Shown piece after piece: positions 1 through 4,648 of a stretch of 7,888 bases of DNA. The position numbers and the translations under genes are program-made. Location of the stretch: contig DUTQ01000023.1 of the NCBI GenBank assembly GCA_012841995.1, forward strand, positions 1-7,888, read 5' to 3'. The notes beneath the pieces are model-generated. The model searched no databases. It worked only from the letters and a program-made list of their open reading frames with translations, and was not told where the DNA came from. How positions within the stretch are numbered: the first letter of the stretch is position 1; each line of letters opens with the position of its first letter. Source of the DNA: Thermoanaerobacterales bacterium (GTDB lineage Bacteria > Bacillota > Thermosediminibacteria > Thermosediminibacterales > Tepidanaerobacteraceae).

Positions 1-135
1 TAACAGTGATTTAATGTCATCTTCCCAAGAAGTTAAAAAAAAGCTTAAATCAGCATTAGTGATATTTGCATAAAAAACAATCACCAAAGCCACACATAAA
101 ATGGCAATAAAGACCTTGAAAAAAGGCTTTTTCAT
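1..135 (-). CDS. N-terminal fragment of an unrecognised membrane-anchored or secreted protein, cut by the left window edge
   Basis: Forty-five codons are visible, read leftwards from an ATG at 135-133, and the frame is still open at base 1. The first residues are MKKPFFKVFIAILCVALVIV: two lysines and then about 18 hydrophobic residues. This is a signal peptide or N-terminal membrane anchor, so the rest of the protein is probably outside the membrane. A cleavage site near NITNA/DLS is possible. The start is well supported: GGGAGG (complement of 146-151) lies 10 nt upstream, inside the last codons of manC. The ATG shares one base with the manC TAA (TAATG), so translation is probably coupled to manC and the two are co-transcribed. 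The neighbour suggests a role in surface polysaccharide or glycan synthesis, but that is inference. No family can be named from 45 residues. Confidence 0.75.
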   Translation of the reverse strand, partial: MKKPFFKVFIAILCVALVIVFYANITNADLSFFLTSWEDDIKSLL

Positions 136-1226
136 TATAGTAATTCCTCCCGGCCCATCTTTCTTAGAGTCTCAACTACTCTTTTCACATCTTGAGCCTT
201 CTGTTTTGGACATACTAGTATAGCATCTTCTGTTTCTACAACAATCATATCTTCTAGCCCTACTGCTGCTACTAGCCTTTCACTTGCATATATGATAGAA
301 TTTCTCGTATCAATGCTTACATAATCACCTTTTGCGATATTCCCACTTTCATCAGGCGGAAAAATACTGCCCAATGCATCCCAACTACCTACATCACTCC
401 AACCAAAATCTCCAGGTATTACTGCTACATTTTCAGCCCGCTCCATTATTCCATAATCAATGGATATGCTCTGCAACTTGGGGTAAACCTCTTCAAGTAT
501 TTTTTCCTCATCTGGTCCGTCCAAATATGGCTCTATTTCAATTATCCTGTGATAAAGTCTTGGGAGAAATCTTTCAAAATTTGAAAGAATAACTGACGTC
601 TTCCATACAAACATACCACTGTTCCAAAGATAATTGCCATTTTCAATATAAGCCTTTGCTTTTGGCACATCTGGTTTTTCAACAAAGTCCAGTACTTCAA
701 ATGCAGTTTTTTCTTCTAACTCTATAGTCGCTTCCCTGTCAAATTTTATATAGCCATAACCCGTAGATGGGTATGTGGGTTTGATACCTATTGTTACGAT
801 TTTATCATGTTTTTCTGCCAAATTACAGGCAACACTTAAAATCCGCTGAAAATAATCCGTGTCCTTTATAAAGTGGTCTGAGGGAAAGACACCCATAAGT
901 GCATCACCACATCTTTTTTTAATCAAAAGGGCCGCATATGCTATACAAGCCGCAGTGTTTCTTCTCATAGGTTCAATCAATACATTTTCCCTTGGAATAT
1001 CCGGTATATCCTCTAAAACTACCTTATTTAATATCTCTTCCTGAGCCTTATTTGTCACTATCAACACCTGTTCGGTAGGAAAAACACCACTTATCCGCTT
1101 TATAGTGTTGTTTATCATACTATCTTCACCGGTTATGTTTAAAAACTGTTTTGGTGCAGACAATCTGCTAAGCGGCCAAAAACGCGTTCCCCCACCACCT
1201 GCCATTATTACTCCATATCTTTCCAT
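135..1226 (-). CDS. manC: Mannose-1-phosphate guanylyltransferase (GDP-mannose pyrophosphorylase), single-domain form
   Basis: The 363-residue cytoplasmic protein should make GDP-mannose from mannose-1-phosphate and GTP, for exopolysaccharide or surface glycans. The nucleotidyltransferase signature GGGGTRFWPLSR is at residues 10-21, followed by the conserved PKQF Lys26. Other family motifs are EPMRRNTA (85-92), FPSDH with its metal-binding Asp (114-118), TGYGYI (155-160), FVEKP (181-185), WNSGMF (201-206) and DFGWSDVGSW (273-282). The length fits the single-domain ManC class. There is no C-terminal phosphomannose isomerase cupin domain as in the ~470-residue AlgA/XanB type, so mannose-6-phosphate must come from another enzyme. 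The start ATG at 1226-1224 is preceded by GGGGGT (complement of 1235-1240) 8 nt upstream, which is a weaker site than those of its neighbours. The gene is divergent from the sugar ATPase at 1557 and overlaps the next minus-strand gene by one base. The family is clear. The choice of mannose over another hexose rests on the MPG-type motifs. Confidence 0.93.
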   Translation of the reverse strand: MERYGVIMAGGGGTRFWPLSRLSAPKQFLNITGEDSMINNTIKRISGVFPTEQVLIVTNKAQEEILNKVVLEDIPDIPRENVLIEPMRRNTAACIAYAALLIKKRCGDALMGVFPSDHFIKDTDYFQRILSVACNLAEKHDKIVTIGIKPTYPSTGYGYIKFDREATIELEEKTAFEVLDFVEKPDVPKAKAYIENGNYLWNSGMFVWKTSVILSNFERFLPRLYHRIIEIEPYLDGPDEEKILEEVYPKLQSISIDYGIMERAENVAVIPGDFGWSDVGSWDALGSIFPPDESGNIAKGDYVSIDTRNSIIYASERLVAAVGLEDMIVVETEDAILVCPKQKAQDVKRVVETLRKMGREELL

Positions 1227-1347
1227 AATTATCTACCCCCAACATTATATTTTCTTGTTCATAATCTAATCAATATAATCCTATTTTCCCCAAAAGTTCA
1301 ATAAAGTTTTCATAATCCCATAAACTCCAAAAAAGTTAAACTATAAA

Positions 1348-1360
1348 TCTATTCGATAGA
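1348..1360. repeat. Short palindrome in the manC leader
   Basis: TCTAT-TCG-ATAGA is a perfect 5-3-5 inverted repeat about 120 bp upstream of the manC start and inside its predicted leader. It may be a small operator or RNA hairpin, or coincidence in A+T-rich DNA. Confidence 0.2.
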
Positions 1361-1406
1361 AATCATTTGTAGAAAGTAGAGAAATATTTTAAAAATCCTT
1401 GCTTTT

Positions 1407-1434
1407 ATTATACCAATATTATGACATTATTGAA
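1407..1434 (-). promoter_or_regulatory. Candidate extended -10 promoter for manC
   Basis: On the minus strand, TGGTATAAT (complement of 1407-1415) is a perfect extended -10 element (TGn-TATAAT). A weak -35 of TTCAAT (complement of 1429-1434) sits 16 nt upstream, which extended -10 promoters tolerate. Transcription would start near 1400, giving manC a leader of about 170 nt. A second option nearer the gene is TTGATT (complement of 1268-1273), an 18-nt spacer and TATAAT (complement of 1244-1249). It would start within the ribosome binding site and is less plausible. Confidence 0.5.
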
Positions 1435-1459
1435 CCCTTTTTTATACAAATAATATAAT
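1430..1459 (+). promoter_or_regulatory. Candidate sigma-A promoter for the sugar ATPase gene
   Basis: TTGAAC (1430-1435), an 18-nt spacer and a perfect TATAAT (1454-1459) form a good vegetative promoter. The start would fall near 1466, about 90 nt before the ATG at 1557. Its -35 hexamer lies on top of the -35 zone of the divergent manC promoter. Confidence 0.55.
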
Positions 1460-1472
1460 TTTACCGTGTAAA
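1460..1472. promoter_or_regulatory. Short palindrome at the predicted start site, possible operator
   Basis: TTTAC-CGT-GTAAA is a perfect 5-3-5 inverted repeat placed right after the TATAAT box, across the predicted transcription start. A repressor bound here would block the sugar ATPase promoter. The arms are short and A+T-rich, so chance is possible. No regulator can be assigned. Confidence 0.3.
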
Positions 1473-1556
1473 TCTTGTTTAGTTTGTCAATTTATAAATA
1501 AACTGTAAACATGTAAAATAGAAGTAAATGCATACTAAAGGAGATGAATTTATTTT

Positions 1557-2663
1557 ATGGCCAGCGTTGTTTTAAAAAATGTTAACAAGATATTTCCGGG
1601 CGATGTAAAAGCCGTAATAGATTTTAATCTGGAAATCAAAGATAAGGAGTTTGTAGTCCTTGTAGGCCCTTCTGGCTGTGGAAAATCTACTACTCTTCGC
1701 ATGGTAGCAGGTCTTGAGGAGATAACATCAGGAGAAATTTATATAGGTGATAGATTGGTTAATGATATCCCTCCCAAAGACAGGGATATAGCAATGGTTT
1801 TTCAAAACTATGCCTTATACCCCCACATGAACGTCTATGATAATATGGCCTTTGGTCTAAAGCTGCGAAAACTTCCAAGAGCTAAAATAGATGCCCGAGT
1901 AAAAGAAGCTGCACGAATCCTGGGAATCGAGGATTACTTAAATCGAAAACCAAAAGCTCTCTCTGGAGGTCAAAGACAGCGCGTTGCCTTGGGAAGGGCC
2001 ATCGTCCGTGAACCCAAAGTGTTCCTGATGGATGAACCTCTGTCAAATCTGGATGCAAAGCTTCGGGTTTTGATGAGGACTGAACTTTCAAAACTACACA
2101 ACCGCCTCCAAACAACCTTCATCTATGTCACACATGACCAAACAGAGGCCATGACAATGGGAGATCGCATCGTTGTAATGAAGGATGGATACGTATACCA
2201 GGTAGATACCCCAAAGAATATATACGACCACCCTGCAAATATTTTTGTAGCAAGTTTTATTGGAAGCCCACAAATGAATTTCATAGATGTAAAACTTTTC
2301 GCAGAAAGTGATAAGTTATATGTGAGCTTTGGGAATGCAAAACTTGTCATACCAGATGAAATAAAAAATAAAATCAATCCTTCATACATGGGTAAAGAAG
2401 TTGTTATGGGCATCAGGCCAGAGGATATACACGATGAACCGGCACTTTTAGAACGCTACCCCGAATACTGCTTTTACACAAACGTAGATGTTGTTGAACT
2501 TATGGGTTCAGAGACATTCCTATACATGGACTTTGAAGGCAATACGCTTACAGCAAGAGTAGACCCTGGCAGCAGTGCACAACCAGGTGATAAGATCAAG
2601 ATAGGTTTTAATATGAATAAGGTTCATCTCTTTGATAAAGATACAACAAACAGAATCTTCTAA
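1557..2663 (+). CDS. Carbohydrate ABC importer ATPase, MsmX/UgpC/MalK family
   Basis: This 368-residue cytoplasmic ATPase should power uptake of sugars or oligosaccharides by a CUT1-type importer. All ATPase motifs are intact: Walker A GPSGCGKST (37-45), Q-loop with Gln83 in VFQNYALYPH, signature LSGGQRQR (135-142), Walker B VFLMDEP (155-161) with Glu160, D-loop SNLDA (163-167) and H-loop His193 in VTHDQTEA. Residues from about 235 to 368 form the C-terminal TOBE/OB regulatory domain typical of MalK, UgpC and MsmX. Full length matches the family. The start has a strong AAAGGAGATGA site (1537-1547) 9 nt before the ATG. No permease or solute-binding protein gene lies in the window and a terminator follows, so it is transcribed alone. 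That arrangement resembles B. subtilis MsmX, a shared ATPase for several sugar importers. The substrate cannot be told from sequence, and common database labels such as sn-glycerol-3-phosphate would be unsafe. Confidence 0.95.
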   Translation: MASVVLKNVNKIFPGDVKAVIDFNLEIKDKEFVVLVGPSGCGKSTTLRMVAGLEEITSGEIYIGDRLVNDIPPKDRDIAMVFQNYALYPHMNVYDNMAFGLKLRKLPRAKIDARVKEAARILGIEDYLNRKPKALSGGQRQRVALGRAIVREPKVFLMDEPLSNLDAKLRVLMRTELSKLHNRLQTTFIYVTHDQTEAMTMGDRIVVMKDGYVYQVDTPKNIYDHPANIFVASFIGSPQMNFIDVKLFAESDKLYVSFGNAKLVIPDEIKNKINPSYMGKEVVMGIRPEDIHDEPALLERYPEYCFYTNVDVVELMGSETFLYMDFEGNTLTARVDPGSSAQPGDKIKIGFNMNKVHLFDKDTTNRIF

Positions 2664-2673
2664 TTAACGATTA

Positions 2674-2711
2674 AAGCCACTTCATATTTTACTTGAAGTG
2701 GCTTATTCTTT
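2674..2711 (+). terminator. Intrinsic terminator after the sugar ATPase gene
   Basis: AAGCCACTTCA (2674-2684) and TGAAGTGGCTT (2694-2704) form a perfect 11-bp stem with a 9-nt loop, 10 nt after the stop codon. The T-rich stretch ATTCTTT follows. The T-run is interrupted but the stem is strong, and it separates the ATPase gene from the regulator downstream. Confidence 0.88.
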
Positions 2712-2742
2712 ATAAGGTTCTCGGTAAAAGGTTTAAAGTTGT

Positions 2743-2771
2743 TTCAAAATACCTTATTATATTAGTATAAA
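2743..2771 (+). promoter_or_regulatory. Candidate promoter for the PucR/CdaR-like regulator gene
   Basis: TTCAAA (2743-2748), a 17-nt spacer and TATAAA (2766-2771) are a moderate sigma-A match. Transcription would begin near 2778, giving a leader of about 120 nt that includes most of the structured element at 2773-2842. The overlap of the start point with the base of that hairpin makes the exact start uncertain. Confidence 0.4.
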
Positions 2772-2772
2772 C

Positions 2773-2842
2773 TTGATACCGGTGTAGAAAATACTCCGTG
2801 AAGGGTTTTTATACCGAAATCAAACTCCAGTATTATTACTGG
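2773..2842 (+). promoter_or_regulatory. Structured leader element: long hairpin plus short hairpin upstream of the PucR-like gene
   Basis: The first hairpin spans 2773-2823. TTGAT (2773-2777) pairs with ATCAA (2819-2823). After a 2x2 internal loop, CGGTGTA (2780-2786) pairs with TATACCG (2810-2816) with one G-T wobble. AAAA (2788-2791) then pairs with TTTT (2806-2809). TCC (2795-2797) pairs with GGG (2803-2805), including one T-G wobble, around a GTGAA loop. The second hairpin is CCAGTA (2827-2832), TTAT, TACTGG (2837-2842), a perfect 6-bp stem. It ends about 50 nt before the start codon. Neither hairpin is followed by a T-run, so it is not a plain terminator. I do not recognise it as a known riboswitch class. 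It could be a regulatory RNA leader or a set of DNA operator palindromes. Confidence 0.5.
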
Positions 2843-2897
2843 TGATTAATGCATGGTTATGGTTAATAAAATATATTTGGAAACATAGGTGATTTTT

Positions 2898-3779
2898 GTG
2901 CAAAATATCTTAAACAAACTTTTAGATGGAATTATACCTTGCCTTGAGACAAAATTTGCTATAACGGATAAAAAAGGCCACCTCATATATGGTGGTGACA
3001 TGGAGAAGGCTATGCAAAGTTCCATTCGAATTTGTGGTGCTAAATTTACACTTTTAGCAGATATACCCCCATCAATACTCAAAGACTTTGGGCTTTTAGT
3101 AGAGGATTACATAAATACAAGGCTTGGCAGCAAAATTCTCGACTGTCTCCTTGGCAAGGAAAATCCCCCTGAAGGATTCCCATTTCCCTGTGGCCTTCTT
3201 TTGATAAAATCACCTGGCAAATTGGAAGATTTGTTATATGAGCTCTTTAAAACTGACCTGATTTTTTCCATGCCAGATACAACACTACTTGTAATCCTTC
3301 AACTCGATAACTTAAACGAATTAAAAGAAATATCACAAGCACTTTTGGACTCCATTAACGAAGAATTATGCGTAAAAACTATCATAAGTATAGGGCGCAT
3401 CTCACATTCTTGGGAAGAAATGTCTATGTCTTTTAAAGAAGCTCAAAAGGCTCTAGACTTTGCACCAAAAATCAATTCAAGCATTGTATCATATAATGAT
3501 ATGATATTCGAAAGGCTTCTTTTATCCATCCCCAACGAGACAAGGAAAAATTTCGTCAATGAGATTAAACAAAAATTGGATTTACTAGATAAAGATACGC
3601 GTAAGACCATAAGAGTTGTCTTGGATTGTAATTTAAACATGTCTGAAGCTGCACGCAAGCTTTACATTCACCGAAACACACTGATGTATAGACTGGATAA
3701 AATTGCAAATAGCACAGGCCTTGATTTAAGAAACTTTAAAGATGCTGTAAAAATGGAGATTTTTAAAGAAATTCAATAA
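2898..3779 (+). CDS. PucR/CdaR-like transcriptional regulator with C-terminal helix-turn-helix
   Basis: Predicted 293-residue DNA-binding regulator. The last ~60 residues match the PucR-type C-terminal helix-turn-helix. After VVLDCNLN come MSEAARKLYIHRNTLMYRL (about 248-266) and LDLRNFKDAVKMEIF, with the family's characteristic HRNTLxYRLxKI core. The middle (about 95-190) resembles the degenerate GGDEF-like domain of CdaR/PucR proteins. The first ~75 residues (FAITDKKGHLIYGGD) look like a small PAS-like or sugar-diacid-like sensor and are shorter than usual. I chose GTG at 2898 because AGGTGAT (2887-2893) is a seven-base match to the anti-Shine-Dalgarno at proper spacing. An in-frame GTG at 2889 adds three residues but has only a weak GGAAA before it and would overlap that site. 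The gene lies 234 bp after the sugar ATPase stop, behind a terminator, with its own promoter and structured leader. A role in sugar-uptake control is inferred from context only. Confidence 0.85.
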   Translation: MQNILNKLLDGIIPCLETKFAITDKKGHLIYGGDMEKAMQSSIRICGAKFTLLADIPPSILKDFGLLVEDYINTRLGSKILDCLLGKENPPEGFPFPCGLLLIKSPGKLEDLLYELFKTDLIFSMPDTTLLVILQLDNLNELKEISQALLDSINEELCVKTIISIGRISHSWEEMSMSFKEAQKALDFAPKINSSIVSYNDMIFERLLLSIPNETRKNFVNEIKQKLDLLDKDTRKTIRVVLDCNLNMSEAARKLYIHRNTLMYRLDKIANSTGLDLRNFKDAVKMEIFKEIQ

Positions 3780-3890
3780 ATGCATACCAAAAAATGTTTG
3801 CATTATAAAAATCGGTGAAGACAACAGCACCTCTCCGAAAAGCAAGACCTGTTATTCTAAAGCCTAGCTTAAGCACTACGCAGAAGGCTT

Positions 3891-3922
3891 GCGGGCAATT
3901 CAGCATCCTGCCGAGTGCCCGC
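3891..3922. repeat. Head hairpin A of the palindrome
   Basis: GCGGGCA (3891-3897) pairs perfectly with TGCCCGC (3916-3922), closing an 18-nt loop. The loop contains TCCT (3906-3909), which is complementary to AGGA in the loop of the neighbouring hairpin. Confidence 0.65.
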
Positions 3923-3943
3923 CAGCGTGCAGGACGCACGCTG
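3923..3943. repeat. Head hairpin B of the palindrome
   Basis: CAGCGTGC (3923-3930) and GCACGCTG (3936-3943) form a perfect 8-bp stem with a 5-nt AGGAC loop. It abuts hairpin A with no spacer, so the two could stack coaxially at the tip of the long arm. Confidence 0.75.
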
Positions 3944-4032
3944 ACCTTGCTACGTTTGACCCACGCTTAAGAATAACAACGGTCTTACTTAAAGAGATCG
4001 TTTGCCGTCATCTTCACCGATTTCTTAATATA

Positions 4033-4065
4033 CCTTGATCCGATGGCCGCCGGAAGTTATCAAGG
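4033..4065. terminator. Hairpin at the 3' end of the TetR gene, possible terminator component
   Basis: CCTTGA (4033-4038) pairs with TCAAGG (4060-4065), and TCCG (4039-4042) with CGGA (4051-4054), separated by a one-sided bulge AGTTA. The right arm covers the TetR stop codon (complement of 4060-4062). On the minus strand the stem is followed by TATATTAAG rather than a T-run, so on its own it is a weak terminator. It may act with the large palindrome just beyond. Confidence 0.4.
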
Positions 4066-4632
4066 CAATATGCCATTTGCATATATATAAAACATCTTTT
4101 CAGAGATAGCATCTAATTCATACTTTTTTTGTAAAAAAACATTCTCTGCAACAAGGGAGACTATCATACCTAAAAAACCGTGTGCAGCAACCAATGGATC
4201 TACTTCACTGCTACCATATTGTCTTACAAGGTCTGCAAGTAATTTGATTATTTGATGCTTTTTTATATGTACCCATTCTACAGTTTGATAGTCCATTGTA
4301 ACCGGGATTCTTATAATGAGCTTTGCTATATCCTTATTCATCTCCATAAATTGAAAGCTAAAATCAATAATTTTTTTAAATACTTTCACATCATTGCCAG
4401 AAACCTGTATTTCCTGCTCCAATTTCTCTGTAAAGGCATCAAAGCCTTCTTTAATCATTTCCTGGAACAGTTGCTCCTTGCCATTGAAGTATTGATATAT
4501 GGTCCCTTTGCCAACACCTGCTGTAGAGGCAATATCATCCATACGGCTTTTTTCATAGCCTTCCCGGGAAAACACAGAAGCTGCTGCCTTCAAAATAGCC
4601 ATCCTCTTCTCTTTTTTTCTTCCCTCCATCAT
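4060..4632 (-). CDS. TetR/AcrR-family transcriptional regulator of the efflux operon
   Basis: This 190-residue cytoplasmic repressor-type protein has an N-terminal TetR helix-turn-helix. After KEKRMAILKAAASVFSREGY come residues ~30-53, MDDIASTAGVGKGTIYQYFNGKEQLF, with the family's typical GVGKGTIYQYF recognition region. Residues ~65-190 form the divergent all-helical ligand-binding and dimer domain, and the ligand cannot be predicted. Two adjacent ATG codons (4632 and 4629) follow GAGGTGACTA. With the first, GAGG is 6 nt away; with the second, 9 nt. Both are workable and I use the first. The gene starts 16 nt after the TolC-family stop, so it is the last gene of an RND-TolC-TetR operon. It probably represses the operon promoter, which lies beyond the right edge, as is common for TetR regulators of pumps. 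It converges on the PucR-like gene. Confidence 0.93.
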   Translation of the reverse strand: MMEGRKKEKRMAILKAAASVFSREGYEKSRMDDIASTAGVGKGTIYQYFNGKEQLFQEMIKEGFDAFTEKLEQEIQVSGNDVKVFKKIIDFSFQFMEMNKDIAKLIIRIPVTMDYQTVEWVHIKKHQIIKLLADLVRQYGSSEVDPLVAAHGFLGMIVSLVAENVFLQKKYELDAISEKMFYIYANGILP

Positions 4633-4648
4633 TAGTCACCTCAAAATT

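Larger units (their letters stand above)
1227..1556. promoter_or_regulatory. Divergent AT-rich intergenic region between manC and the sugar ATPase gene
   Basis: These 330 bases carry no convincing gene. They are strongly A+T-rich and hold the start signals for both flanking genes, listed separately. The manC side has a potential untranslated leader of about 170 nt with little obvious structure apart from a small palindrome at 1348-1360. The ATPase side has about 90 nt between the predicted transcription start and the ATG. That stretch contains three further GTAAA motifs (1505, 1513 and 1524) besides the one in the palindrome at 1460-1472. Confidence 0.6.
3809..4023. repeat. Large imperfect palindrome (about 215 bp) with branched GC-rich head; possible structured RNA or MITE-like element
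   Basis: The ends AAATCGGTGAAGA (3809-3821) and TCTTCACCGATTT (4011-4023) pair perfectly over 13 bp. Moving inward, AC (3824-3825) pairs with GT (4007-4008) and GCA (3827-3829) with TGC (4003-4005). CTCT (3831-3834) pairs with AGAG (3993-3996), and AAG (3840-3842) with CTT (3988-3990). AAGACC (3844-3849) pairs with GGTCTT (3981-3986). TGTTATTCTAAAGC (3850-3863) pairs with GCTTAAGAATAACA (3965-3978) with one mismatch. CGCAGAAGG (3879-3887) pairs with CCTTGCTACG (3945-3954) with one bulge and one mismatch. The head holds two hairpins listed separately. The design is one long arm with internal loops and a forked tip. On the minus strand the outer stem is followed by TTTTTATAA, so it could end TetR transcripts. 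On the plus strand the following ATTTCTTAAT is a poor T-run. It has no coding content or transposase, and I recognise no known family. Confidence 0.7.
3780..4059. other. Convergent intergenic region, occupied mainly by palindromic DNA
   Basis: The 280 bases between the stops of the PucR-like gene and the TetR gene contain no credible protein gene. From the left they hold a minor 6-bp inverted repeat AATGCA/TGCATT (3779-3804), the 215-bp palindromic element and most of a further small hairpin ending inside the TetR stop region. Base composition changes sharply: 41 of the 60 bases at 3886-3945 are G or C, unlike the flanking A+T-rich DNA. Confidence 0.6.

Noticed and set aside
332..592. 86-codon plus-strand frame inside manC, and similar frames at 859-1044, 6982-7218 and 7205-7453
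   Set aside because: All are antisense to well-supported genes, have no plausible ribosome binding site or family features, and are explained by the coding strand.
1281..1313. Ten-residue open frame MKTLLNFWGK on the minus strand in the manC leader, a possible leader peptide
   Set aside because: GGAG at 1325-1328 is 11 nt away, which is too long for confidence. No terminator/antiterminator pair follows, and tiny frames like this are frequent in A+T-rich DNA.
1525..1539. TAAATGCATACTAAA, repeated with one mismatch at 3777-3791 (TAAATGCATACCAAA)
   Set aside because: A 15-mer with one difference is expected by chance a few times in an A+T-rich window of this size. One copy sits before a ribosome binding site and the other across a stop codon, so no shared function is apparent.
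1882..2413. Minus-strand frames opposite the sugar ATPase gene
   Set aside because: They overlap conserved ATPase motifs on the other strand, and their translations resemble no family.
3779..3804. AATGCA/TGCATT inverted repeat right after the PucR-like stop, considered as a terminator
   Set aside because: Only 6 bp of weak stem with a 14-nt loop and no T-run after it. The large palindrome downstream is a better candidate for ending transcription.
3809..4023. Reading the palindrome as a CRISPR array, IS200/IS605 omega-RNA or group II intron remnant
   Set aside because: There are no regularly spaced direct repeats, no transposase or HNH/TnpB gene nearby, no recognisable intron domain V, and no clear target-site duplication at the ends.
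4252..4635. 127-codon open frame on the plus strand opposite the TetR gene
   Set aside because: It lies wholly antisense to a clear TetR gene. Its translation is low-complexity and Phe/Leu/His-rich with no domain, as expected for a shadow frame.
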